A stretch of DNA of 64,000 bases from Butyricicoccus_B sp017886875 (GCA_963931655.1 OZ007036.1:868001-932000); one strand, 5' to 3'; positions 8,433-17,968 are shown, numbered from the stretch's first letter. Notes: generated by a model not told the origin, from the sequence alone. Numbers and translations are program-made.

Positions 8433-9785
8433 TTATTTATCTTGAATTACTTTTTCATTTTGGTTTTTAGCAAGACCTGTTTTTATTCTCTCCAGAGCCT
8501 CATCAAAACCAGTGTTTGTCTGCTCACCTGTTGCAAGCTCCTTTAGTGCTACAGTATTATTTTTAATTTCGTCCTCACCCATAAATACAACATAAGGGAT
8601 AGAGAGCTTGTCTGCATAAGTGATTTTAGCTTTAAACTTTTTCTTTTCACAGTTAAGCTGAACACGTACACCATTATCACGCAAACGGGTTGCAAGCTCA
8701 ATAGCAGCCCCTACATCATCGGTCATAGGTAAAATCATAACATCAGCAGGTGAAGCAGTTTCAGCAAGATAATTTTTATCTTCCAGAACAAAGAACAGAC
8801 GAGTTAAACCAATAGAAATGCCTACGCCTGGGAGCTGTTTATCTGTATAATACTCAGCAAGATTATCATAACGACCACCAGAGCAAATAGAACCAATTTC
8901 TGGGTGGTCAAGCATAGTTGTTTCATAAACAGTGCCAGTATAATAATCAAGACCACGAGCAATAGTTAAATCAATTTCAAAATGGCTTGCAGGCACACCA
9001 AACTGTTCCATATATTTTGCAACGGTTGTCAATTCGCTAATGCCTAAATCAAGCACTTCATTTTTGCCCTCATAAGCCTTTAAAGCCTGTAAAATGCCCT
9101 TAGTACCACCAGAAATAGTAATAAACTTAATAATTTCATCAGCTTGGCTTTCAGATGCACCGCAATCATCTAAAAGAATTTGACGCACTTTATCAGCACC
9201 GATTTTCTCCAGCTTATCAATAGTACGCATTACATCGCCAGAACGTTCACTTAAACCAAGCATTTCAAAAAAGCCGTTTAAAACTTTTCTGTTATTAATA
9301 CGAATTTTAAAGCGATTTAATCCCATTTTAGAGAAAGTTTTGTAAATAATAGAAGGGATTTCCGCCTCATTAATAATATCTAGCTGACCATCACCAATAA
9401 TATCAATATCAGCTTGATAGAATTCTCTAAATCTACCACGCTGAGCACGTTCGCCACGGTATACTTTACCTATTTGATATCTTCTAAATGGGAAAGTGAG
9501 CTGACCATAATGCAAAGCAACATATTTAGCAAGTGGTACAGTTAAATCAAATCTCATAGATAAATCTGTATCACCTTTTTGGAAACGATAAATTTGTTTT
9601 TCTGTTTCTCCGCCACCCTTAGCAAGCAGAACTTCAGACGCCTCAAGTACAGGAGTATCCAGTGGATAAAAGCCATAAAGCTCATATGTTTCACGTAGAG
9701 TTTGCATCATACGTTCCATTTGTGCTTGTTTTTGCGGCAAAAGCTCCATAAAACCTGATAAGGTTCTAGGTTTCATTTTTTCCAT
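8433..9785 (-). CDS. hisS: histidyl-tRNA synthetase
   Basis: Class II synthetase charging tRNA-His. Visible motifs are GFMELLP near the N-terminus, FRYQIGKVYRGE-type motif 2 with GRFREFYQADID, the histidine-binding ARGLDYYTGTVYE and motif 3 GISIGLTRLFFVL, followed by the anticodon-binding domain. The N-terminus MEKMKPRTLSGFMELLP fits the start at 9785, preceded by AAGGGG. About 450 residues, slightly long because of a charged C-terminal extension after GLAKNQ. Confidence 0.97.
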   Translation of the reverse strand: MEKMKPRTLSGFMELLPQKQAQMERMMQTLRETYELYGFYPLDTPVLEASEVLLAKGGGETEKQIYRFQKGDTDLSMRFDLTVPLAKYVALHYGQLTFPFRRYQIGKVYRGERAQRGRFREFYQADIDIIGDGQLDIINEAEIPSIIYKTFSKMGLNRFKIRINNRKVLNGFFEMLGLSERSGDVMRTIDKLEKIGADKVRQILLDDCGASESQADEIIKFITISGGTKGILQALKAYEGKNEVLDLGISELTTVAKYMEQFGVPASHFEIDLTIARGLDYYTGTVYETTMLDHPEIGSICSGGRYDNLAEYYTDKQLPGVGISIGLTRLFFVLEDKNYLAETASPADVMILPMTDDVGAAIELATRLRDNGVRVQLNCEKKKFKAKITYADKLSIPYVVFMGEDEIKNNTVALKELATGEQTNTGFDEALERIKTGLAKNQNEKVIQDK

Positions 9786-9843
9786 TTGTTTAAGCCCCTT
9801 TTAATATATGAAAATTTATTTAAAAATTTAGTTTAACTATATT

Positions 9844-9871
9844 ATCATACCATATTTGCTGTAAAACTCAA
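9844..9871 (-). promoter_or_regulatory. putative promoter of hisS-aspS
   Basis: TTGAGT, a 16-bp spacer and TATGAT on the minus strand, between the mgsA terminator and hisS. Confidence 0.45.
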
Positions 9872-9879
9872 TAGCAAAA

Positions 9880-9904
9880 AATGCTGTGAATAAATCACAG
9901 CATT
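9880..9904 (-). terminator. terminator after mgsA
   Basis: Ten-bp inverted repeat AATGCTGTGA/TCACAGCATT with a 5-nt loop and, on the minus strand, a T-run immediately after the stem. Confidence 0.85.
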
Positions 9905-9913
9905 AAAACTATT

Positions 9914-10321
9914 TTAGTGAGTTTTAGGGTTTACAATATTTCTCCAATCAAGGTCACCTCTATCAAGACCTAAGATAAGCATTTCAGCAGTAGCCGAATT
10001 AGTAGCGATTGGAATATTATGCATATCGCAAAGTCTAGCCAGTGCATGAACATCAGGCTCATATTCACTATTTGACATTGGGTCTCTGAAAAATAATACA
10101 AGGTCGATTTCGTTATATGCTACACGAGCAGATATCTGCTCCTCACCGCCCTGCATTCCCGCAAGATACTTTTCAATTTTAAGTCCGGTAGCTTCGGAAA
10201 CAAATTTTCCTGTAGTACCAGTAGCACAAAGGTTATGTTTTGCCAAAACACCGCAATATGCCATACAGAATTGTACCATAAGTTCTTTTTTGCGGTCATG
10301 TGCAATCAGAGCGATATTCAT
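9914..10321 (-). CDS. mgsA: methylglyoxal synthase (with Glu at the catalytic Asp position)
   Basis: Converts dihydroxyacetone phosphate to methylglyoxal, a glycolytic bypass that releases phosphate. At 135 residues it is full length with MNIALIAHDRKK at the start, the phosphate-binding CATGTTGKF, LFFRDPMS, EPDV and PIATNSATAE. The position of the E. coli catalytic base Asp71, normally in GGDQQ, reads GGEEQ here (Glu at about residue 60), a conservative but notable change. It follows minD by 28 bp; minD-mgsA adjacency is common in Clostridia. Confidence 0.92.
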   Translation of the reverse strand: MNIALIAHDRKKELMVQFCMAYCGVLAKHNLCATGTTGKFVSEATGLKIEKYLAGMQGGEEQISARVAYNEIDLVLFFRDPMSNSEYEPDVHALARLCDMHNIPIATNSATAEMLILGLDRGDLDWRNIVNPKTH

Positions 10322-10349
10322 TTTAGATTTCCCCTTTCAAGTTAAGTTT

Positions 10350-11090
10350 TTAGATACGCATAATTGGTAATCTAACACCATCTATTCTTTGTGCAATATT
10401 ACAAAACGCAGTTGAAGCCCCACCTTTTTTATTAGTAATAAGGCATTTACCATTACTACCGCATGATATAACATTTTCATCTTCTGGAACTATACCTAAA
10501 AGTGGAAGACCTATTTCGTCCATAATATCATCTATATTACCCATAATACCCTGACGGATTAAAGAAGGACGGATTCTATTTACAACTATACGAATACGCA
10601 TTATGTTTTCCTGCTCAAGCAGTCTAGCGACACGCTCAGCTCCCCTAATGCTTGCAGTATCAGGCATTGTAACGATAATAGCCTGAGTAGAAACGCAAGC
10701 AAAAAGTTTAATTTCATCGCCAAGACCTGCTGGACTATCAATTATAATATATTCAAAGCCTTGGCTTTGAGCCTGAGTAATAATATTAGCAATTTTATCT
10801 TCATCTAATTTAGCAAGTTCTATAGGTGCTGTTAGCAGATAAAGATTATCTAAACTATGATGTTTTGCGGCAGCTTGTTCAAGTGTGACCATATTCAAAG
10901 CAACATCAGCAAAACTAAAAACAACTAAATCACTCATACCTAAAATGATATCAAGATTTCTAAGACCGACGTCTGCATCTATAACTAAGGTTTTATGACC
11001 TTTTTGAGCAAGTGCAGCTGCAACATTTGCAGTCACAGAAGTTTTTCCTGTACCGCCTTTACCTGATGCCACCAAAATCACTTTAAACAT
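10350..11090 (-). CDS. minD: septum site-determining ATPase MinD
   Basis: Deviant Walker-A ATPase of the ParA/MinD family; at the membrane it normally recruits MinC to block division away from midcell. KGGTGKTS near residue 11 is the deviant Walker A; DADVGLRNLD, and later SPAGLGDEI, follow as expected for MinD. The start at 11090 (MFKVILVASG) has AGAGG 6 bp and AGGAGG about 11 bp upstream; a longer reading frame to 11135 has none. The C-terminus is short and somewhat amphipathic, so a membrane-targeting helix is uncertain. No minC or minE is next to it. Confidence 0.92.
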   Translation of the reverse strand: MFKVILVASGKGGTGKTSVTANVAAALAQKGHKTLVIDADVGLRNLDIILGMSDLVVFSFADVALNMVTLEQAAAKHHSLDNLYLLTAPIELAKLDEDKIANIITQAQSQGFEYIIIDSPAGLGDEIKLFACVSTQAIIVTMPDTASIRGAERVARLLEQENIMRIRIVVNRIRPSLIRQGIMGNIDDIMDEIGLPLLGIVPEDENVISCGSNGKCLITNKKGGASTAFCNIAQRIDGVRLPIMRI

Positions 11091-11117
11091 ACTACCTCTA
11101 TTACTCCTCCTGATTTT

Positions 11118-11146
11118 AGTATAAATCATTTGCAATAGATATACAA
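11118..11146 (-). promoter_or_regulatory. promoter of minD
   Basis: TTGTAT, a 17-bp spacer and TATACT on the minus strand, placing transcription start a few bases before the ribosome binding site. It implies that minD-mgsA can be expressed apart from mrdA. Confidence 0.6.
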
Positions 11147-11239
11147 GGTTTTCTCTAACTTTTCATTAAAAAAAGATTTTATTTTATATATATTGCATAA
11201 TAAAAAAGTTGCACATCAAAACTTGTGTATACAAATATA

Positions 11240-13291
11240 CTATTTAACAAGTGTATTTTCACCATTAATATCAGTAACACTGCCACCATCTGTAAAGTAT
11301 GCATCAAATATATCTCTTGCAATCGGTGCAACATCTGAACCATGTTTAGCATATTCGCCAACAACTGCAACAGCTATCTGAGGGTCATCATAAGGAGCAT
11401 AAGCGATAAACACCGCATGGTCACCCTTATAGTTGCCATTTTCATCTTTCATGTTATGCTGTGCAGTACCAGACTTACCTGCAACCTTGATTGGATAATC
11501 AGCAAAAGTCTTAGCTGCTGTACCTTCATCATCAGTAACTTCAGCCATACCTTCACGTACTAAATCAAGAGTTTCCTGTGAAATATCTATTTGTCTGATA
11601 ATTTCTGATTTTTCTTCCTCAACAGTGCCAGTATAATCATATGTTTTAATGCTCTTTAAAATAGTTGTTTTATAAAGAGTACCACCATTTGCAATAGCTG
11701 CTGTATAGTTTGCAAGCTGAATAGGTGTCATAAGATTATCACTTTGACCAATACCAGTAGTAACAACATCACCTGGCTGCCAAGGGTTTAAAAGCGGATT
11801 ATTTTTCAGCATATTTGCACGATTGTTTGGGCCAGCGGCTGTACCCGATTTTTCATATTCAAGTTCTATACCTGTTTTTTCACCAAATCCGAAAAGCCTA
11901 CTCCATTCCTCTAGCTTTTCGCCACCTAATCTATAACTGGTTTCATAGAAATATACGTTACAAGATTTCTGCAACGCTCTTAAAACATTTGTAGGACCAT
12001 GAGTACCCATACATGTGTAAGCCCTTGATGAAAACTGTGTGTAATAGTGATTACAAGTTATAATAGTTGAAGCATCAATAACACCTTCTTCAAGTCCTGC
12101 AATAGCTGTCAAAGGCTTAAATGTGGAACCTGGTTGATAAGTACCTTGTATAGCTCTGTTTAAAAGCGGAGTATTTTCCTCATCTTGTGCCCAAGTTGAA
12201 TAAAGTTGGTTCCATTGAGTTAAATCATAAGTTGGATAGCTTGCAAGAGCTAAAACCTGACCAGAGTTTACATCAATAGCAACCGCTGCACCACCGCCAG
12301 CACCTTCTATCTCTGAAAGAGTTGATGCAAGTGAATCTTCAGCAGCTTTTTGTACATCAAGGTCAATGGTTAAAATACAGTTGTTGCCTGGTTGAGGAGG
12401 TGTACCTTCAACTATATTGGTGACATTACCATTAGCATCAGTTTCTATTGAACGTGTACCATCAGTACCCCTTAAATATTCTTCAAATGACTTTTCCACA
12501 CCCTCTTGACCAACCATAGCATTCATATTATAGCCTTTTTCTTTATACTCTGGCCAATCTTCTTTGTAAATCTTTGTAATTCTACCAAGAATATGAGCTG
12601 CATATGTTGTTTCATATTTTCTTACAGCTTCCGTTTCAACATTTACACCTGCAAACTTTGTATGCTGTTCCTTAATTTTAGCAATAAGCTCCATAGAAAC
12701 ATCAGAGGCAATAATAAATGAATTATAAGATGAAAAACTACTTTGTTGCATTTCATATCTTATACCAACAATAGTTCTTGCATCTGCATCTGAATATTCA
12801 TCGTCAACCTGATAATATTCTCTTAGCTTTGCTATTATTTCTTCTGCTGTAAGGTTTTCGCCAAAGTCTTCTTCTAAAACAAATTCAGCAAGAAGTTGAC
12901 GTTCCTTGCTATCTTCCTCACCAATATAAGTAAATGGTGCAGTTTCAGAAATTGGCAAAGTATCAACAGGCGTACTTCCTGAACTTTTAATTAGCTGTAC
13001 AAGAGCTAAAATTGTACTATTTTGATTTTCCTTATCCCAGTGCGGATAATCAATTCTAAGTGAATATACCGACTGATTTGTAACTAACGCCCTACCATAT
13101 CTATCAACTATTTCACCTCTTGACGCTGCAACAGTTGATGAAGTTGTAAGCCTATTTTGTGCCTGCTCATGATATTCTTCACCATTTATAACCTGAAGTG
13201 AAAATAAACCCGCTGCTGTTACACATAAAAGCAAACTCATTATACCAAAAAGTGCTATCAATCTGCGAAGAAGTTTTGCTTTATTATCCAT
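11240..13291 (-). CDS. mrdA: penicillin-binding protein 2 (class B transpeptidase)
   Basis: Transpeptidase that crosslinks peptidoglycan in the elongation machinery. One N-terminal membrane anchor (about residues 10-31) is followed by the dimerisation domain with SRGEIVDRYGRAL, then the transpeptidase domain with PGSTFKPLTA (catalytic Ser near 389, SxxK), SCN in KSCNVYFYE, and KSGTAQ. 683 residues is normal. It directly follows mreD, the standard mreC-mreD-mrdA order, which ties it to side-wall growth rather than division. Confidence 0.95.
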   Translation of the reverse strand: MDNKAKLLRRLIALFGIMSLLLCVTAAGLFSLQVINGEEYHEQAQNRLTTSSTVAASRGEIVDRYGRALVTNQSVYSLRIDYPHWDKENQNSTILALVQLIKSSGSTPVDTLPISETAPFTYIGEEDSKERQLLAEFVLEEDFGENLTAEEIIAKLREYYQVDDEYSDADARTIVGIRYEMQQSSFSSYNSFIIASDVSMELIAKIKEQHTKFAGVNVETEAVRKYETTYAAHILGRITKIYKEDWPEYKEKGYNMNAMVGQEGVEKSFEEYLRGTDGTRSIETDANGNVTNIVEGTPPQPGNNCILTIDLDVQKAAEDSLASTLSEIEGAGGGAAVAIDVNSGQVLALASYPTYDLTQWNQLYSTWAQDEENTPLLNRAIQGTYQPGSTFKPLTAIAGLEEGVIDASTIITCNHYYTQFSSRAYTCMGTHGPTNVLRALQKSCNVYFYETSYRLGGEKLEEWSRLFGFGEKTGIELEYEKSGTAAGPNNRANMLKNNPLLNPWQPGDVVTTGIGQSDNLMTPIQLANYTAAIANGGTLYKTTILKSIKTYDYTGTVEEEKSEIIRQIDISQETLDLVREGMAEVTDDEGTAAKTFADYPIKVAGKSGTAQHNMKDENGNYKGDHAVFIAYAPYDDPQIAVAVVGEYAKHGSDVAPIARDIFDAYFTDGGSVTDINGENTLVK

Positions 13292-13304
13292 TTTAACTCC
13301 TTTC

Positions 13305-13814
13305 CTAAATTATCTTTTCAAATCGTCTTGATATGTTTCTAACAGGAAAATAAACAATAGGTGATAAAACAATAGTTAAAAGTATTTCACCACACATTGC
13401 TTGAAAAGCAAGCGGAAATGGCACTTTATATATAAGCATAAGTGAAAGACCATACCTAACAAGCCCTAAGACAAGCATACCACATGTGCTTAAAAGTAAC
13501 ATAGATGGAAACATACGTCTTAAAAACTTCATGCTTATAGCACCCGCTAAAATGCCAAAAAGCATATAATAAATTGGGAATAAACCCTCCACACCTATAA
13601 AGCCAATATCATAGAGCATACCAGTCATAAAACCAATAAATCCGCCTAGTACAGGGCCTTCCATAAGTGCCACTGCTGCTGGAACACAAGGCAGTAAATC
13701 AATTCTAAAGCCCATTATTTCCATTGGTATATTAGCGGTTTCAATAGAATAAAGCACAATAAGAAACAATAAATAAACAATATATTTTACAATCACTGGT
13801 TGTTCTTTTTGCAT
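13305..13814 (-). CDS. mreD: rod shape-determining protein MreD
   Basis: Polytopic membrane protein of 169 residues with about five to six hydrophobic helices, including GFRIDLLPCVPAAVALMEGPVLGG-like motifs (DLLP and EGP followed by a glycine-rich helix) typical of MreD. It is part of the elongasome with MreC and PBP2. Identification rests on topology, short length and position between mreC and mrdA, plus the weakly conserved family pattern. Confidence 0.88.
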   Translation of the reverse strand: MQKEQPVIVKYIVYLLFLIVLYSIETANIPMEIMGFRIDLLPCVPAAVALMEGPVLGGFIGFMTGMLYDIGFIGVEGLFPIYYMLFGILAGAISMKFLRRMFPSMLLLSTCGMLVLGLVRYGLSLMLIYKVPFPLAFQAMCGEILLTIVLSPIVYFPVRNISRRFEKII

Positions 13815-13817
13815 AAC

Positions 13818-14657
13818 TTAGCCATTCACCTCAAAATCTGTGATAATATATACACTCTTGACTTCTTTTACATTTACAAATGGCTTAATAACAGCATAGT
13901 TTGATATACCATTACCCTCTGGAAGCACACGTTCAACCGTACCAATCATAATACCTTTAGGGAACACTCCACCCATACCAGATGTTTCAACTGTATCACC
14001 TATAACAACTTCCGCATCGGTTTCAAGATATGCAAGCTTTAAAGCACCTTCATTCATAAGTGTATAGTCGCCTTCTGCTACACCTACTTCTCTTGTTCGG
14101 GTTACAATCGCACCTGCTTGCATATTAGTATCAACAACTGTTGTAACATCGCAATAAGTTGGAGCTACTGAAGAAACATAACCCACCATACCATCTTCTG
14201 TTATTACAACATCATTTAATTCTACACCATCATTAGAGCCTTTATCCAAAGAAACAGTGGTTGCCCACTCTCCTGGGTTTCTTGATATAACCTCTGCTGG
14301 TTCACAATGTGTAAACTGTGGATTGTTTTCTTTTAAACCTAATAGTGTGCGAAGATTATCTCTTTCAGATATTGCTAAATCTGCTTCACGTACTTTTTCT
14401 TCAAGCTCTCTAACTTGAGCTTTTAGTTCCTCGTTTTCCTTTTCAAGTGCATCATATCCTTCAAAATATGAGCTACCTTTGGAAATCATATTTCCTATTT
14501 GGCTTATACCTTTTTGTATAGGCTTTATAACAACACCTAAACCAGTTGCAACTGGATTAGAATTTCCCGTTGCACCTGTATAAACAGTAACACCCAAACA
14601 TAAAACTATAACAAGTGCTACTACAACAAACATGCGAAAAGAAAATGGATTTTTCAA
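13818..14657 (-). CDS. mreC: rod shape-determining protein MreC
   Basis: Bitopic protein that links the cytoskeleton to PBP2 outside the membrane. It has one N-terminal transmembrane segment (residues 8-27), a coiled coil rich in Glu and Lys around residues 70-105, and the beta-barrel domain with PAEVISRNPGEWATT, DKGSNDGV and DGMVGYV, all standard for MreC. 279 residues is normal. Only 3 bp separate it from mreD. No mreB is found upstream; maf takes that place. Confidence 0.94.
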   Translation of the reverse strand: MKNPFSFRMFVVVALVIVLCLGVTVYTGATGNSNPVATGLGVVIKPIQKGISQIGNMISKGSSYFEGYDALEKENEELKAQVRELEEKVREADLAISERDNLRTLLGLKENNPQFTHCEPAEVISRNPGEWATTVSLDKGSNDGVELNDVVITEDGMVGYVSSVAPTYCDVTTVVDTNMQAGAIVTRTREVGVAEGDYTLMNEGALKLAYLETDAEVVIGDTVETSGMGGVFPKGIMIGTVERVLPEGNGISNYAVIKPFVNVKEVKSVYIITDFEVNG

Positions 14658-14670
14658 TTTTACACCTCAT

Positions 14671-15243
14671 CTAATGGGACATATAATGTTCTATTTCACA
14701 AAGCATAGTATAAACAAGTGATACAGGCAGCCCAACTACGCTAAAATAATCCCCCTCTATACCTTCAACCAGCACAGAACCTAATCCCTGTATACCATAA
14801 GCACCCGCTTTGTCCATAGGTTCACCTGTTGCAACATAGCTTTCTATTTCATGTTCTGTAAGCACTCTAAATTTAACTTTAGTAGTTCTGTGATTTATAA
14901 GCTTTTTATTTTTACATAAAACAGCCACACCAGTTATAACTTCATGCTTACGACCAGAAAGCATTTTAAGCATTCTAATAGCATCTTCTTTATCTTTTGG
15001 TTTGCCAAGTGGTTTATTATCCACTAAAACCATAGTATCTGAACCTATAACAATACTATCTGGATTTTGCTCTAAAACCGCCTCAGCTTTACGTTTTGCA
15101 AGGGTTTCAATTTGCTTTTCAATAGAAAGTCCCTCTGGCAAAGTTTCATCGGTATCTGCTGGGCAAACAGTAAAATCTGTTGTTATATTTGAAAGTAATT
15201 CCTGTCTTCTTGGTGAGGCAGATGCTAAAATTATTTTTTTCAT
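14671..15243 (-). CDS. maf: Maf family nucleotide pyrophosphatase
   Basis: House-cleaning nucleoside triphosphate pyrophosphatase of the Maf/YhdE type, which removes modified or non-canonical nucleotides such as dTTP/UTP-like forms. The N-terminal signature ASASPRRQELL, the substrate-binding SDTMV and YGIQGLG near the C-terminus are all present in 190 residues. It lies 13 bp upstream of mreC in the same direction, the usual maf-mreC association that once suggested a role in septum formation. Confidence 0.95.
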   Translation of the reverse strand: MKKIILASASPRRQELLSNITTDFTVCPADTDETLPEGLSIEKQIETLAKRKAEAVLEQNPDSIVIGSDTMVLVDNKPLGKPKDKEDAIRMLKMLSGRKHEVITGVAVLCKNKKLINHRTTKVKFRVLTEHEIESYVATGEPMDKAGAYGIQGLGSVLVEGIEGDYFSVVGLPVSLVYTMLCEIEHYMSH

Positions 15244-15264
15244 TTATTCACCTAGTTTTTTTAT

Positions 15265-17331
15265 TTATTCAACACCACGATAATAAAGTCCTCGTGTAAA
15301 CTCTGAATTTATACTTTGATTGTTTTGTGCAAGAGAGCAAATTTCAGCACATTTTTGTTTATCTTCGATTGTAAATCTAAGCATAGCATATTTAGCACCT
15401 ACTTGTTTACACTCATTTATTTTATCAGCAATATAAAGCGGTTGACTGTTTAAAAGCTCGTTTCTACAACCGAAAGCGGGTAAAAGTGCAAATTTTTTCC
15501 CCTGTCTATCAGTTAAATAACAGATTTGTTTTTTACAAGTACATTCGCCTGTTTTTCTTCTTATTGCACAATTTTCAAACACCATAAGCGGCAAATAACC
15601 ATAAACAGTTAAAATAGTGTCAATAGGCTTTTGTAAATCTCTAAGCTGTGCAAGTCTTGCTTCAAAAGATAATACTTGTCGCTCTATACCTAAATCATTA
15701 AGCACATGCATACATGAGCTGTTGTAAACATTAAGTCCAAAATCACCATGTATTTTTAGATTTAACTTTCTTGCAAGCTCAACCTGACCTATATTTGTAA
15801 TCATAACTGAATTTATGCCATTATTTTTACAAGTTTCAAGCAGTTTTTCAATACTTGCCTGCTCATCATCACGATATACTCTAGGCATAATAGGGATTAA
15901 ACCCTCAGCTTTTGCAGCCACTTCTAATGGTGCATAAATAATCTTAATACCCGAATTTTTAACCGCCTGTGCTTGCTCTATGGTTCTAACCATAGCTATA
16001 AATTGCATATCAGTGATATTTTGTTTGCTTTTCTCTAACGGTTTAGGCTCTATCCAGCGTCTAACTGGTGGTTTACCCCTTGTTTCAAGCAAATTTTCTA
16101 GTGCTTGTCTACGAATAGCATTTATCCTTGATGCTGGAACAATAACCCCATCAGGCATATTTACAGATATATTTTTAACATCAAATGGTGTTCCGCCTGT
16201 CTTTCTGAGGTTTTTCTCCATTTGCTCGCTTGAGGTTGGTTTGTTTTTAGCCACCTCAATAGGCTCATTATCCCTTATATTATGCGTATTTCCATCTAAG
16301 TCGGTTACAGTGAGTGAAATACCGTTTCGGGTGATATCACATACCATATTTATAGGCACAAGTGGCATTTCTTTGCCCTCTGCAAAGCGTTTAGCCGCCT
16401 CATCATAGAGATATTTTACACTTTCAAGCGGTACATCTGTTTTTGTACCGAACATATTATCGCCTTTTTTGCCCGTTAAATATCCATCAGTAAAGCCACC
16501 TCTTGAAAAAACAAGTTCCAAAGTTTTAACTTCTTCGGCTGTCGGTTTGCGTTTTTCTTTTAAAAGCCTTGCATATATGTCAGTTACAATAGCTGCATAT
16601 TCTGGGCGTTTCATTCTGCCCTCTATTTTGAGTGAGGATACACCTGCTTTGACTATTGGTTCAAGCCAGCCTGCAAGTGATAAATCTTTAAGTGATAGTG
16701 GATAACATTGTTTTTTACAACCATCGTATTTATAAGGCAATCTACAAGGCTGTGCACAAAGTCCACGATTTCCCGAACGCTGACCAATAACAGCAGATAA
16801 ATAACACTGACCAGAATAACACATGCATAATGCACCATGAACAAACACCTCTGTTTCAATACCTGCATTAGCAGTTATATATTTAATCTGCTCAAGTGTA
16901 CATTCTCTTGAAAGCACAACACGAGAAAAACCGAGTTCTTTTGCTATAAGTGCACCATCAAGCGTATGAATTGTCATTTGTGTTGATGCATGTATAGGCA
17001 TATCAGGAGCACATTCTTTTATCAGTTTAGCAACACCTAAATCTTGAACGATAAGTGCATCTGCACCCGCTTCATTTAAAAATTTAATATCATTTATAGC
17101 GTCTTGACGTTCTTTATCAAGTGCCAAAATATTAAAAGTGATATTTGTTTTAACTCCTCTTGCACGACAATAACTAATAGCCTGTCGCATTTCCTCTTTA
17201 GTGAAGTTTTTCGCCCCACGTCTTGCATTAAAAGTACCAAAACCCATATAAACCGCAGTTGCACCACTTTGAACGGCTGCTCTAACACCTTCAAATGAGC
17301 CTGATGGTGCTAAAAGTTCGGGCATATTCAT
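15265..17331 (-). CDS. peptidase U32 family protein (RlhA/TrhP type)
   Basis: Member of the U32 family, now linked to RNA hydroxylation (RlhA on 23S rRNA, TrhP on tRNA) rather than proteolysis. The family signature is complete around residues 160-200: EVFVHGALCMCYSGQC followed by RSGNRGLCAQPCR, with the conserved cysteines likely to hold an Fe-S cluster. At 688 residues it contains the extra DUF3656-like middle region of the longer RlhA-type members. It overlaps zapA by 4 bp and precedes maf. The RNA substrate is unknown. Confidence 0.9.
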   Translation of the reverse strand: MNMPELLAPSGSFEGVRAAVQSGATAVYMGFGTFNARRGAKNFTKEEMRQAISYCRARGVKTNITFNILALDKERQDAINDIKFLNEAGADALIVQDLGVAKLIKECAPDMPIHASTQMTIHTLDGALIAKELGFSRVVLSRECTLEQIKYITANAGIETEVFVHGALCMCYSGQCYLSAVIGQRSGNRGLCAQPCRLPYKYDGCKKQCYPLSLKDLSLAGWLEPIVKAGVSSLKIEGRMKRPEYAAIVTDIYARLLKEKRKPTAEEVKTLELVFSRGGFTDGYLTGKKGDNMFGTKTDVPLESVKYLYDEAAKRFAEGKEMPLVPINMVCDITRNGISLTVTDLDGNTHNIRDNEPIEVAKNKPTSSEQMEKNLRKTGGTPFDVKNISVNMPDGVIVPASRINAIRRQALENLLETRGKPPVRRWIEPKPLEKSKQNITDMQFIAMVRTIEQAQAVKNSGIKIIYAPLEVAAKAEGLIPIMPRVYRDDEQASIEKLLETCKNNGINSVMITNIGQVELARKLNLKIHGDFGLNVYNSSCMHVLNDLGIERQVLSFEARLAQLRDLQKPIDTILTVYGYLPLMVFENCAIRRKTGECTCKKQICYLTDRQGKKFALLPAFGCRNELLNSQPLYIADKINECKQVGAKYAMLRFTIEDKQKCAEICSLAQNNQSINSEFTRGLYYRGVE

Positions 17332-17780
17332 GATTTTTTCTCCGCCTTTACTGGCTCAGTTGCTTTTTCTTTTTCTTCCGATTTTTCTTCTTGTTTTTCC
17401 TCGGTCTTTTGCTCATTTTCTGGCTCGGACTCTGACGCAGACTCAAATTTCATACCTGCTTTTGCTTGCAGTTGGTCTCTTAAATCTGCATTTTCCTGAA
17501 CAAGTCTCATCATTTCCTCACGAATAGCTTTGATTTGTTCTTCACGCTCTGAAATTTCGCCCTTTGCTCTGCGAACTTCACGTTCTGCCTTGGTTGCCTC
17601 ATCGGCAAGATTTAAAGCGGCTAACACAGCAGCATTAAGCGGTGAAGCTTCGGTTACTTCTCTAGCTTCTCTAATTTTATTATCTGCACGAAGTGCAACT
17701 TGTCTTGTATATTCTTCATTTTCTTCTGCTAAGATTGTATATTGTTGACCTGCTATTGTCACAGAAATTCTATTTGGCAT
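17328..17780 (-). CDS. zapA: cell division protein ZapA with extended charged tail
   Basis: Z-ring-associated protein that bundles FtsZ filaments. The N-terminal part matches ZapA: RISVTIAGQQYTILAEENEEY, then a helix with NAAVLAALNLADE. Residues 60-105 form a coiled coil. A tail after about residue 110 consists almost wholly of Glu, Lys and Ser and has no counterpart in short ZapA proteins, giving 150 residues instead of about 85-110. It heads the U32-maf-mre operon with a 4-bp overlap. Confidence 0.85.
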   Translation of the reverse strand: MPNRISVTIAGQQYTILAEENEEYTRQVALRADNKIREAREVTEASPLNAAVLAALNLADEATKAEREVRRAKGEISEREEQIKAIREEMMRLVQENADLRDQLQAKAGMKFESASESEPENEQKTEEKQEEKSEEKEKATEPVKAEKKS

Positions 17781-17856
17781 AATAAAAAAATCTCCTTTAT
17801 TATGTATTATATTTCAAAACTAAATTAAAACTAAAACTAAAATCGTAAACATATTC

Positions 17857-17885
17857 ATTATACCATATAATAATACAAAAAACAA
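17857..17885 (-). promoter_or_regulatory. putative promoter of the zapA-mre operon
   Basis: TTGTTT, a 17-bp spacer and TATAAT on the minus strand, about 80 bp before zapA. Confidence 0.45.
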
Positions 17886-17968
17886 ACCAGAACACTATAA
17901 AAACACATACAAATATGTAGTTTTTGTGAATATGTTTATAATGCATGTTATAAATTTAGCTTTTTATA

